Shown here one piece after another: positions 17,257-25,118 of a stretch of 64,000 nucleotides of DNA. Both the position numbers and the translations under genes were made by a program. The stretch spans positions 30,489-94,488 of the forward strand of contig JAPPMA010000013.1 of NCBI GenBank assembly GCA_028819295.1, read 5' to 3'. Below the pieces are notes generated by a model. The model made no database searches. It saw nothing but the letters and a program-made list of their open reading frames with translations, and had not been told where the DNA came from. This stretch comes from a bacterium. Lineage in GTDB: Bacteria > Actinomycetota > Acidimicrobiia > Acidimicrobiales > Bin134. How positions within the stretch are numbered: position 1 is the first letter of the stretch; the number at the start of each line of letters is the position of its first letter.

Positions 17257-18986
17257 GATGCCCGTCCCAGATAGGCGGCCACCACGTCGGGGTTGGACAG
17301 AACTTCCGAAGGGGTGCCGGCCGCTATGACCCGGCCGAAGTCCAACACGATTGCGGTGTCGCACAGCGAGGCCACAACGTCCAAGTCGTGCTCGATCAAC
17401 AGCACTGCGGTCCCCAGTGTGGTCGGAACCTCGGCGAGGGCATCGACGAATCGCTCCCTTTCGTGTCCGGCCAGCCCGGCGACTGGCTCGTCCAAGAGTA
17501 CGGCTTTCGGCCGGGAGATGATCGCTCCGCACACCTCCAAGATCCTCCGGGAACCCACATCCAAAGCGGCGACCGGAGTAGTGGCGGGCGGAAGGGAGAA
17601 CCACGAGACCGCCTCTTCGACCGGCAGTCCGGACCCGGAACCGGCGAGGTCCAGATAGCCGCCCACAGTCAGGTCGCGGGGGGTGAGGCCCTGCTGGAAG
17701 GTTCGCCGCATGCCCATCCGGGCTCGCTTGCGCGGGGGCAGCGAGGAAATGTCCATCCCGTCGAGGATCACCCGCCCCTGGCTGCTGGCAAGAAAGCCGC
17801 TCACGATATCGACCAAAGTTGACTTGCCGGCGCCGTTCGGGCCGATCACGCCGACGAACCGCCCCTCAGTCACCGTCAAGCTGACATCGTCGAGGGCTTG
17901 GACCGCGCCATATGACACAGCAATGTTCTGGATGTCGAGCATTGGGCCGTCCCCGCGAAGTCGCGACAGCCGGCACGCCGGGAGGGGGCTGGCGGCCGTG
18001 CTGTGGTCGGGTGTTTCGCGGGGACGGCCCAGCCGGCTGATAAGGGCTCGCAGTGCGGCAGACAGGCCGCCCTCGCCCTGGCTCAGCGCCAACACGCCTC
18101 CGACGGCGAAAATCATGGGGGCGATGTCTTGGGGAAGCCCGAGATCGCTAAGGAAGTTGGGAATCAGGCGGCCGAACAGCCCGGCAAGCAACGCACCCTC
18201 GAAGTGGCCGGCGCCGAACATGAGTGCCGACGTCAATATGGTCATGGACTCGATCGGCTGGAAGCTGGCTGCGCTCACGATCCCGTGAAGCGCAACCAGC
18301 AGGGCGCCTCCGAGCCCGGCAATGGCCGCGCTCACTGCGAATGCGGACAGCTTCGTCCTGACCACGCTGCGGCCCATGGCCGCGGTGGCCCGCTCGCTGC
18401 GCCTCACCGAGAACCACCACCGCCCGGTACGGGAGCGGCGCAGCGCGACCACTGCCAAGCCGACAAACCCGAGTGCCGCCGCGCAGAACAAGAAGAAGCC
18501 GGGTTCGCTGCTGGCGAAACCCGGGGGGCGCACCCGGTTTCCCTCGATGAGGCCGGGGAAGCCGTCGGCGAATACGACCCGGGCCACTGCTGCGCTGAAC
18601 ACCAGGGTGAACACGGCCAAGTTGAGTCCGCGGAGGCGCAAGGCGGGGACGCCCACCAATATCCCTACGGCGAACGGGACAAGGGCGGCGAAGGGAAGCA
18701 TGGCCAGATAGGGAAGCGATGTCTTCAGATTCAGCCATCCGACTGTCCATGCGCCCATTCCCGCGAACGACATTTGGCACAACGACAACAGCCCGGCATT
18801 GTCGTAGATCACCCCGACGCTCACCGCTACCACTGCTGTGATGAGCGCGCTGGTGAGCAAGAACAGCCAGAACGGATTTGCCGACCCTGCTATTGCAATG
18901 GCAGCCGCGACATACAAGGCGGAAGCGGCGAGGTCGGTGCGCCGGATCCGAAAAGGCGCAGACCAGGCGAAGTCAGCGCGCCGCAT
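17253..18986 (-). CDS. Fused permease-ATPase of a branched-chain-type ABC transporter (LivM-LivG)
   Basis: 577 residues in two parts. Residues 1-310 are a LivM-like permease with about nine hydrophobic segments and the SVGVIYDNAGLLSLCQMSFAG and GVPALRLRGLNLAVFTLVF regions of that family. Residues ~350-577 are a LivG-like ATPase with GPNGAGKSTLVDIVSGF, DVGSRRILEVCGAI in place of the canonical signature, and VLLDEPVAGLAG. LivM and LivG are usually separate, although such fusions occur in actinobacteria. The degenerate signature (no LSGGQ) is unusual for LivG. It overlaps livH by 14 bp and livF by 4 bp. Confidence 0.87.
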   Translation of the reverse strand: MRRADFAWSAPFRIRRTDLAASALYVAAAIAIAGSANPFWLFLLTSALITAVVAVSVGVIYDNAGLLSLCQMSFAGMGAWTVGWLNLKTSLPYLAMLPFAALVPFAVGILVGVPALRLRGLNLAVFTLVFSAAVARVVFADGFPGLIEGNRVRPPGFASSEPGFFLFCAAALGFVGLAVVALRRSRTGRWWFSVRRSERATAAMGRSVVRTKLSAFAVSAAIAGLGGALLVALHGIVSAASFQPIESMTILTSALMFGAGHFEGALLAGLFGRLIPNFLSDLGLPQDIAPMIFAVGGVLALSQGEGGLSAALRALISRLGRPRETPDHSTAASPLPACRLSRLRGDGPMLDIQNIAVSYGAVQALDDVSLTVTEGRFVGVIGPNGAGKSTLVDIVSGFLASSQGRVILDGMDISSLPPRKRARMGMRRTFQQGLTPRDLTVGGYLDLAGSGSGLPVEEAVSWFSLPPATTPVAALDVGSRRILEVCGAIISRPKAVLLDEPVAGLAGHERERFVDALAEVPTTLGTAVLLIEHDLDVVASLCDTAIVLDFGRVIAAGTPSEVLSNPDVVAAYLGRAS

Positions 18987-19830
18987 CCCACACCTCGTGG
19001 CGCTGAGTCCACAACAACACGACCAGCGCGATCAGAAACGGGACTGCTCCCCGGTATTCGGCCCAAGTCGACCGATAAGAAGACACCGCCTCGACCACTC
19101 CGACCAATACGCCGCCTACCAGCGCCAAAGACAGGCTTCGGAACGCCCCAATCAAGGCGGCGGCCATGGCCGGGAAGATGAGAAAGCCCAAGCTGGAGAA
19201 ACTCCCCGGCAAGTTAGAGGCCACCACGATCATTCCCACTGCTGACACCAAGCCGGTGAACCCCCACACCAGCGCTGTGCGGGCGAACAGCGGAACGCCG
19301 AGCAATTCGGCCACCACCGGCAGCTCTGAGATGGCTCTGACTTGTGTCCCCACTCGGGTGGATGACAGCACCCATCCCATCAGCAAGACGGTGGCCAGGG
19401 CTACGAGCAGCACGATCACCGTTCCCGCTGTCACGACAACCCCACCCACCGTGCGGGATGCGCTGGGGAAGATCACCGGCACGCTGCGGGGAGTGTCGCT
19501 GAAGAAGCGGAAGCCGACGGCGAACAGCCCCACGGTGACGGCGATCATGGCGCCGGTGCGGATCGCTCCGTCGGCCTCGCTGAACACCCGGGCGAACATC
19601 AGCCCGATTGCCACAGAGATCACCGCCGACAAGGCCACTCCCGCAGCTGCCGCGGGCAGGAAATCCCAACCGCGGCCGTATAAGACAGCGGCGAAGTAGG
19701 CACCGAACGCTCCAACGACGGCTTGGCTGAAGTTCACCACTCCGGCCATGCGGTGGAGCACGACGATGCTCACCCCGAAGATCGCGTAGGCGCCGCCCGC
19801 CGCGAGCCCGGCTACCACCAAGGTGAGCAT
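18973..19830 (-). CDS. livH: Branched-chain-type ABC transporter permease
   Basis: 285-residue membrane protein with eight or nine hydrophobic helices. GLAAGGAYAIFGVSIVVLHR near the N-terminus and RMAGVVNFSQAVVGAFGAY are the LivH hallmark, and PGSFSSLGFLIFPAMAAALI is the later coupling region. It forms a permease heterodimer with the LivM half of the downstream fusion protein. It begins 19 bp after the binding-protein gene stops. Strictly the substrate is unknown; context suggests a nitrile, aldoxime or arylacetate. Confidence 0.88.
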   Translation of the reverse strand: MLTLVVAGLAAGGAYAIFGVSIVVLHRMAGVVNFSQAVVGAFGAYFAAVLYGRGWDFLPAAAAGVALSAVISVAIGLMFARVFSEADGAIRTGAMIAVTVGLFAVGFRFFSDTPRSVPVIFPSASRTVGGVVVTAGTVIVLLVALATVLLMGWVLSSTRVGTQVRAISELPVVAELLGVPLFARTALVWGFTGLVSAVGMIVVASNLPGSFSSLGFLIFPAMAAALIGAFRSLSLALVGGVLVGVVEAVSSYRSTWAEYRGAVPFLIALVVLLWTQRHEVWDAAR

Positions 19831-19849
19831 CCGCCGCTCCCAGGAGGCC

Positions 19850-21172
19850 TTAGCCGGGGAGGATGACCCAGTCGTCGGCCACGGTCACCCACTCACCATC
19901 TCTCAGTTCAACGAACTTGGATGCCTGGTTGGGGGCGTGGGTCTCTCCCGGGCCGAAGGTGTAGGGCGTTCCCAGCAGGGGAGTCTCGTACGGCTCCAGG
20001 GTTCGCATCGCCTCGGCAACCGACTCTCTGGTGATCTCCCCGTCGATGCCCCGCAATGCCTCGACAAAGATAGTGGCCGCGATGTAGCCCCCTTGGGCGA
20101 ACGACGTGAGCGGCACCCCAGCGTCGGTCATGAGCGACCGCCAATCGTCCAAGACGGGCGAGTCCGACCCGTAAGGCTCGAATTCCGAGTTGGCCCGCAG
20201 CCCATTTCCGGCGCTGCCGAGTTGAGAGGCGATCGAGTCGGTGTAATACGAGGTGAGGCCGATCCAGATTATGTCGGACAGGCCCTGGGACTCGATTGCC
20301 CGTCCCACCGCCAGGGCGTGGGGCTCGACCCCGTCGATCACCACGGCGTCGCATCCGGCATCTCGGGCTTGCAGCATGAGCGGCGTGGGGTCGTCTTCCA
20401 GCGTGGCGGCTCCGACCCTCAGGGTGAGGCTCTTGCCGGTGAGCGCTTCCCACCGCTCCACTGCGGCATCGAATGCCGGTGCCAAATCGGGTATGACGAA
20501 TAGGTTGACGTTGCAGACGTCCTCGAGCCCGAGGGTCTCGGACGCGTAGTAGAGGGACACGGTGATCCCGGCATACGGCCCGGTGTTGACCGGGGAGATA
20601 TTCGACGACAAGAAGCAGAGCGGGTCTACCCCCGTGCCCTGGATCGAATACACCCCCTTCTCAGCGTAAAAGGCCGAGTTGACCGCGCATTCCAGTGTGC
20701 TGGCCGAACCGACCATGGCAACCACATCGTCTTGCTCCACTAGCTTGCGACCCGCGGTAGCAGCGCCTTCGGGAGTCCCCGCGTCGTCTTCGACGACCAA
20801 CTGGATTGGTCGCCCGTTGATTCCGCCGCCGGCGTTCACTCGGTCGAATACCGCCTTGGCCGCCACGGAGGCCTCCGGAAAGAGAGCGCCACCGGTAAGC
20901 GAGCTCACATTGCCCACCTTTATGGGCTCGCCGGTCGCTTCCACAGGCGCGTCAGCGGGAGCCTCTGTCGCAGTGGGTGCCTCTGTCGCCGCGGGTGTTT
21001 CAGTTGCCGCGGGTGCCTCTGTCGCCGCGGGCGTTTCAGTTGCCGCGGCCGCGGTCGGCTGGTCGGTCGCGGCCGAATCGGTGTCGTCATCGTCGTTGCC
21101 GCAGGCTGAGGCCACCAAGACAAGGGCCAGCAGCGTTGCCAGCAACATGAGCAGCTTTGAACGGTTCTTCAT
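19850..21172 (-). CDS. Branched-chain-type substrate-binding lipoprotein
   Basis: 440 residues. The signal peptide ends in a lipobox LVASAC with Cys 24, then GNDDDD and a ~50-residue Ala/Thr/Glu/Pro linker. From about residue 80 the LivJ/K-type type I binding fold starts (IKVGNVSSLTGG, AVFDRVNAGGGINGRPIQLV, EDDAGTPEGA, QDDVVAMVGSASTLE). It would capture the transported solute outside the membrane. The start overlaps the nitrilase stop by 4 bp, so the pair is tightly coupled. Homologues in aromatic degradation clusters bind aromatic acids; amino acid binding is the alternative. Confidence 0.9.
   Translation of the reverse strand: MKNRSKLLMLLATLLALVLVASACGNDDDDTDSAATDQPTAAAATETPAATEAPAATETPAATEAPTATEAPADAPVEATGEPIKVGNVSSLTGGALFPEASVAAKAVFDRVNAGGGINGRPIQLVVEDDAGTPEGAATAGRKLVEQDDVVAMVGSASTLECAVNSAFYAEKGVYSIQGTGVDPLCFLSSNISPVNTGPYAGITVSLYYASETLGLEDVCNVNLFVIPDLAPAFDAAVERWEALTGKSLTLRVGAATLEDDPTPLMLQARDAGCDAVVIDGVEPHALAVGRAIESQGLSDIIWIGLTSYYTDSIASQLGSAGNGLRANSEFEPYGSDSPVLDDWRSLMTDAGVPLTSFAQGGYIAATIFVEALRGIDGEITRESVAEAMRTLEPYETPLLGTPYTFGPGETHAPNQASKFVELRDGEWVTVADDWVILPG
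20930..21052 (-). repeat. Tandem coding repeat for the Ala-Thr-Glu-Pro linker
   Basis: Inside the binding-protein gene, near-identical 15-base steps encode repeated ATEAP and ATETP pentapeptides between the lipid anchor and the folded domain. The DNA uses the same codons repeatedly, so copy number is likely to vary by slippage. Such acidic Pro-rich stalks hold lipoproteins away from the membrane in actinobacteria. Confidence 0.7.
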
Positions 21173-22230
21173 GGGTTCCTCCCGGAGTCAGTTGAGATGG
21201 ATTGGTATTGGTCTTCGCGGTCTCCGCTTTCCTGGCCAACCTGTCCAGGGCAGGGTGCGTTGTCGTTGGCGCCGATCGTCTCCACGGCGGGTTGCGGCCG
21301 CTTGTCAAGCAGCAGCCGGGTGACATCCGGGCGCGAGTAGTGGCCGCTGGGATCAGCTGCGGCCTTGGCCAACGGGATGAGCGACAGATCAATCTCGGCG
21401 TACACAATCCCCTCGGTGTGCTCATCGAGCAGATTGGAGATGACCTGGCCGTCGGGTGCGAAGACACGGCTGCACCCCCCGCCCCCGCCCCCCAGCAATG
21501 CGGCCTGCTCGTCCGATTGGGCGAAAAGCTCCATCCCCGCAGGCCCGGTAACCGTGGTCGCCGCGAGCACGAACGTCGATCCCTCGACCGCGTAGACCTG
21601 GGTGGCTGCCATGTTGACCTCTTCGCCCAGCGCATAGGCCCCGCCTCTGTAGAGGCAAAACGAAGGCCAGGAGGCAACATGGACCTGCTCGCCCTGGCTG
21701 TACATTGCGAACTTGGTCAGCGGCTGGAGGTGTTCCCAACAGTTGAGCGCCCCGAGCCGACCGATTCCCTCAACTTCACCGACATGCAGGTGGCTGCCGT
21801 CCCCCTCGCCGAACAGCGCCCGCTCCACATGGGTGGGCTTGAGCTTGCGGCGTGCGAACAGGACGTCTCCGGTCGCGCTGAACCCGAACTGGGCCATATA
21901 GAGCGACCCGTAATCCTTCTCGCTGGCCCCGACAACCACGTTGATCTCATTGTCGGCCGCCGCTTTCGCCAGGCGGTCGAACCCAGGGCTACCGACCACG
22001 AGGGAGTTCTCGTGATACCGGGGGACAAACTGCATACCCCACGCCTGCGGGCCCAGCCACATGAAGTGGGGATACCCAGGAATCCAGATCTCCGGGAAAG
22101 CCAAGAGCTTGGCACCGCTCGCGGCAGCCTCGGAGATCAGGGCCACCGCCTTTTCGACTCCAGCGTCGGCGTCCAGCCAACAAGGCTCAGACTGCACAGC
22201 GGCGGCAACAAACGGCTCGGGTGTGGTCAT
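21169..22230 (-). CDS. nit: Nitrilase
   Basis: 353-residue nitrilase-superfamily branch 1 enzyme, which hydrolyses nitriles to carboxylic acids plus ammonia. The catalytic triad is intact: Glu 47 in FPEIWIPGYP, Lys 131 in RRKLKPTHVE, and Cys 164 in GALNCWEHLQP, the CWEH signature of true nitrilases. The ATG at 22230 is chosen because GGAGGA lies seven bases upstream; an in-frame TTG at 22251 would overlap that site. It is the first gene of the six-gene operon ending in aldoxime dehydratase. Context favours an arylacetonitrile substrate such as hydroxyphenylacetonitrile. Confidence 0.9.
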   Translation of the reverse strand: MTTPEPFVAAAVQSEPCWLDADAGVEKAVALISEAAASGAKLLAFPEIWIPGYPHFMWLGPQAWGMQFVPRYHENSLVVGSPGFDRLAKAAADNEINVVVGASEKDYGSLYMAQFGFSATGDVLFARRKLKPTHVERALFGEGDGSHLHVGEVEGIGRLGALNCWEHLQPLTKFAMYSQGEQVHVASWPSFCLYRGGAYALGEEVNMAATQVYAVEGSTFVLAATTVTGPAGMELFAQSDEQAALLGGGGGGCSRVFAPDGQVISNLLDEHTEGIVYAEIDLSLIPLAKAAADPSGHYSRPDVTRLLLDKRPQPAVETIGANDNAPCPGQVGQESGDREDQYQSISTDSGRNP

Positions 22231-22400
22231 GGATAGTTCCTCCGACGTCAACGGCCCGCGCGGGAAACGCAGGCAAACTCAGTGGTCCTCATCAACCTGA
22301 AAAGTAAGGCCAGGCCCACCGGGTTGCTTCCCTGCGAACGTGTAGTCTTTTGTCTCTAAGCGCACACTCCGGCTGAAGCGGAGGGCAGGGGACGCAGAAC
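22231..22400. promoter_or_regulatory. Divergent promoter region between nitrilase operon and AraC regulator
   Basis: A 170-bp gap between divergently read genes, the normal position for the binding sites of an AraC-type activator controlling the nitrilase operon. It is less GC-rich than the flanks (for example AGTCTTTTGTCTCTAAG around 22346-22362). I see no convincing direct repeat that could be called the operator. Confidence 0.4.
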
Positions 22401-23360
22401 GTGAGCATTTCGGCCAACACCGACGATGTAGCGCCACGGGAGCGATTCGACTTCTGGCATGAAGTGATTTGCACCGCCTACGTCCGCCTGGAGTCCGAGA
22501 CGCTGCCGTCGGAAAATCCATTCCACGCCGAGATTGCGATGGCGAAGATGGGCCCGCTCACGCTAAGCCGGGTTCGGTCCGAACCCCACGCTGTACAACG
22601 CTCCCCAGCGCTCATCAGCGCGGAACCCCGAGACGAAGTGCTCGTGTCCGTTCAACTTCGCGGTGAAGCTGTCGTGCAGCAGGACGAGCGCCAAGCGATC
22701 TTGCGGCCCGGCGATTTCGCAATGTACGACACCACCCGCCCCTACGACCTCATCATGAGGGAGCAATTCGAGATGCTGGTGCTGCAATTCGACCGCCAAT
22801 TTCTGACCGAACGCTGTCCCGCCCCCGAGCACCTAACTGCCATCCGGATGGCCAACGACAGCAAAGTGACCGCCCCCGTATCCTCCTTCCTGCGGTCGCT
22901 GGAGCCGATCGCCCTCGGCGAGGACAACGCAGTTTCCCGCCAACTCGCAACCAGCGCACTAGACCTCTTGGGAGTAGCGCTTGCCGACCAGTTCGGCAGC
23001 GACAATTCAAGGGCAAAGCACACACAGCATTTCCTCAGAGCGTGTACCTACATCAACGCATACGCATCCGACCCAGACCTCACTCCCACGAAGGTCGCCT
23101 CAGCAGTGGGAATATCGGTTCGCTACCTTCACGCGATATTCAAAGAACACGGCATGACAGTCAACCGCTACCTGATCAAACGACGCCTCGCCCGATGCCA
23201 CGACGACCTCTTGAGCCCCAACTTGGCAGCCCGCACAATCACCGAGATCGCCCACATGCATGGATTCAAGACTTCGGCTCATTTCTCCCGCAGCTTTTCC
23301 GAGGCATATGGCGAAACTCCCAATGAAACTAGGAAAAGGGGTCTGGGAGACAGGCGTTGA
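22401..23360 (+). CDS. AraC-family transcriptional activator
   Basis: 319 residues with GTG start. The N-terminal half fits the AraC-binding-like domain of NitR/FeaR-type regulators (RFDFWHEVICTAYVRLE, ILRPGDFAMYDTTRPYDL). The C-terminal ~110 residues hold the double HTH: DPDLTPTKVASAVGISVRYL with HAIFKEHGMTVNRYL, then TITEIAHMHGFKTSAHFSRS and FSEAYGETPNE. Regulators of this type activate nitrilase/aldoxime dehydratase genes in Bacillus and Rhodococcus and tyramine-oxidation genes in E. coli. It is divergent from the nitrilase operon and is its likely activator, responding to nitrile, aldoxime or aryl aldehyde. Confidence 0.88.
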   Translation: MSISANTDDVAPRERFDFWHEVICTAYVRLESETLPSENPFHAEIAMAKMGPLTLSRVRSEPHAVQRSPALISAEPRDEVLVSVQLRGEAVVQQDERQAILRPGDFAMYDTTRPYDLIMREQFEMLVLQFDRQFLTERCPAPEHLTAIRMANDSKVTAPVSSFLRSLEPIALGEDNAVSRQLATSALDLLGVALADQFGSDNSRAKHTQHFLRACTYINAYASDPDLTPTKVASAVGISVRYLHAIFKEHGMTVNRYLIKRRLARCHDDLLSPNLAARTITEIAHMHGFKTSAHFSRSFSEAYGETPNETRKRGLGDRR

Positions 23361-23405
23361 GGTAGGGACGGCGGTGATGAATTTCTGGCTGAGCATGCAA
23401 CCTGA

Positions 23406-24263
23406 CTAGTGGTTGGGGTCTTGGCCTCTTACCAGGCGGATGTCGATGCGGGGGTCGAAGTTGCCGATGGTCTTGGTTTCACCGTGCCAGATGTCTTCGC
23501 AGTGGGAGCTGGCGTAGTGGACGGCGATGGCCCGGCGTAGGTCGTCGGTGCGGTTGTATCCCGAGCCGTGGACGAGCAGGGGATGAAAGAAGAGGGTGTC
23601 GCCGGGGTCCATCTCCAGGTGGACCCGCTGGTCGACATCGATGCCCTTGGCCCCGAAGAACAGGAAGTTCTTGTGCTCCCAATCGGGGTAGTCGTGCTCG
23701 AGGAGTTCGCCGGTGTGGGTGCCGGGTAGCACCACCAGGCAGCCGTTTTCCCGGGTGATGGTGTCGAGCGCCGTCCACACACCGACGATGCGGTCGGCGG
23801 GACGGAGGGGGAAGTAGAGCAGATCCTGGTGCAGGGGGTGGCGGCCATCGACGTCAGTGGGCTTGTTCAAGAACATGCTGTTCAAGGCGATCAGGTCGTC
23901 GCCGATGATCTCTTGCACCTCGTTGATGATCGGCTCGTAGCGGGCATAGCGGGACAGCACCGGGTCGCCGTTCACGAAGTTCACTTTGGCGATGCCGTGG
24001 GCCGCGGTGCGGGGGGTGACAAATCCCTTGGCCACCTCCACGTTGCGGGCTATCTGCATGTTGGGGGCTTGGGCAATGGTGGCGTCGGCGATGTCGGCGA
24101 AGCGCTGGTTGAGGGTGTCGATCATCTCTTCGGGCACCAGCTGGCGCCGGATGACGTAGCCGTCCCCCCAGTAGTCGGAGTCCACTGCGGGCCATATTCC
24201 CACAAGTGTCGGTCCCGGAGGCTGGCCGGCCGCCGCGCTGGTCCTAGGCCAGAGTGTTGACAT
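23406..24263 (-). CDS. Phytanoyl-CoA dioxygenase (PhyH) family protein
   Basis: 285-residue Fe(II)/2-oxoglutarate oxygenase. Iron ligands are seen in HPLHQDLLYFP (His-x-Asp) and the distal HPLLVHGSGYNRT; the 2-oxoglutarate-binding Arg is probably in the DDLRRAIAVHY block. Substrates in this large family vary, and nothing here fixes one. The ATG at 24263 is chosen; a GTG at 24308 would extend it across the promoter and start of the opposite toxin-like gene. It converges with araC (45-bp gap). Its 3' end is duplicated at 8649-8860. Confidence 0.82.
   Translation of the reverse strand: MSTLWPRTSAAAGQPPGPTLVGIWPAVDSDYWGDGYVIRRQLVPEEMIDTLNQRFADIADATIAQAPNMQIARNVEVAKGFVTPRTAAHGIAKVNFVNGDPVLSRYARYEPIINEVQEIIGDDLIALNSMFLNKPTDVDGRHPLHQDLLYFPLRPADRIVGVWTALDTITRENGCLVVLPGTHTGELLEHDYPDWEHKNFLFFGAKGIDVDQRVHLEMDPGDTLFFHPLLVHGSGYNRTDDLRRAIAVHYASSHCEDIWHGETKTIGNFDPRIDIRLVRGQDPNH
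23407..23584 (-). repeat. Right copy of the phyH-derived direct repeat
   Basis: Same orientation as 8678-8855 and about 91% identical by eye. Here it is the 3' end of the complete phyH gene, so this copy is likely the source and the left one the derivative. Confidence 0.75.
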
Positions 24264-24290
24264 AGAACAACAGCGTTGTATATTGTCAAC
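24256..24290 (+). promoter_or_regulatory. Sigma-70-type promoter inside a palindromic operator
   Basis: TTGACA at 24257-24262 and TATATT at 24279-24284 are 16 bases apart, close to consensus on the plus strand. The whole segment is a nested palindrome: outer arms GTTGACA/TGTCAAC and inner ACAAC/GTTGT. The ATG of the next gene begins six bases after the -10 box, so the mRNA would be leaderless. An operator covering the promoter fits autoregulation by the HTH protein encoded second in the pair. Confidence 0.7.
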
Positions 24291-24518
24291 ATGGCGAGAA
24301 GCCGACACCCCAACAAGGAGGTGGAAGCTGTGCTCGTCGAGGCAGAGAAGGCTGGATGGACAGTTGTGGATACATCGTCAGGTCATCGTTGGGGTGTCAT
24401 GCGCTGTGTGGAGGCCAGCCGGTCGGGTTGCCAGGTTTCCATCTGGTCGACACCCAGGAGCCCAGGGAACTTTGCCCGCCATCTCCGGCGGGAAGTAGGT
24501 CGGTGCGGACACAGCTAG
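24291..24518 (+). CDS. Small HicA-like protein, putative toxin
   Basis: 75 residues: SRHPNKEVEAVLVEAEKAGW, then GHRWGVMRC, CQVSIWSTPRSPGNFARHLR. The small basic alpha-beta layout with a conserved GH.WG core resembles HicA-like double-stranded-RNA-binding folds, but it is not a typical HicA. It is followed 18 bp later by an HTH protein. The strong palindromic promoter and the two-gene layout suggest a toxin-antitoxin-like module. Function is inferred only from fold resemblance and layout. Confidence 0.65.
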   Translation: MARSRHPNKEVEAVLVEAEKAGWTVVDTSSGHRWGVMRCVEASRSGCQVSIWSTPRSPGNFARHLRREVGRCGHS

Positions 24519-24536
24519 AGAGAGTGAGGATCTGAA

Positions 24537-25073
24537 ATGCCGCTGCATGAGTTCACCATGATTGTGGAGGGTCCTGATTTGCAGGACGATGGGGTGATTG
24601 ACGCTCTGTTCGAAGCAGGGTGTGACGACGCGCTCATCGGGCGAACCGATTGCACCCAATACCTCGATTTTGGACGGGAGGCTGACACGTTCGAAGAGGC
24701 TGTCTTCTCAGCCATCGCTGATGTGGAATCTGTTGCAGGGGTCAAGGTTGTCCGACTGGCTGATATCGGGCTGCTGTCCATGTCTGATATCGCGACTCGT
24801 ACTGGGCGCACTCGTGAGAGCGTGCGGCTGCTGATTGCGGGCAAGAGAGGTCCGGGTGGGTTTCCGCCGCCTGTCACCGACCCGAGACGCCGAAATCGCA
24901 TGTGGTGGTCCGATGAGGTGTACCGCTGGTTCAGCGAGAGCTTGGGCGAGCAAGTTGAGCACTGGGAAAGTCATGTGATCGCAGCTGTCAATGCCGGACT
25001 GGAGTTTCGGCGCCGCTTGTTGGGAGTTGCGGCGCCTCACCAAGGTCGCTTGAAGAGTCTGGTCGGGGTTTGA
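24537..25073 (+). CDS. HTH protein, putative antitoxin/repressor partner of 24291-24518
   Basis: 178 residues. The first ~85 residues form an acidic HicB-like ferredoxin-type unit (HEFTMIVEGPDLQDDGVIDA, READTFEEAVFSAI). Residues ~90-140 are a DNA-binding domain: LSMSDIATRTGRTRESVRLL and RRNRMWWSDEVYRWF, a MerR/excisionase-like HTH. An acidic partner domain plus HTH is how HicB-type antitoxins are built. A GAGAGTGAGGA stretch just upstream can serve as its ribosome-binding site. Confidence 0.68.
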   Translation: MPLHEFTMIVEGPDLQDDGVIDALFEAGCDDALIGRTDCTQYLDFGREADTFEEAVFSAIADVESVAGVKVVRLADIGLLSMSDIATRTGRTRESVRLLIAGKRGPGGFPPPVTDPRRRNRMWWSDEVYRWFSESLGEQVEHWESHVIAAVNAGLEFRRRLLGVAAPHQGRLKSLVGV

Positions 25074-25118
25074 GAATCCAGGCAATGGTCTGCGGCGCGA
25101 TGTAGTTGAATCAGTGGT

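Noticed and set aside
8863..23400. Island borne by a transposon or integrative element
   Set aside because: No transposase, integrase, terminal inverted repeats or tRNA attachment site was seen; only the phyH direct repeats support mobility.
24291..24518. Calling this gene a genuine hicA
   Set aside because: It lacks the GSH-type catalytic segment seen in the real HicA at 54400-54642; only general size, charge and pairing agree.
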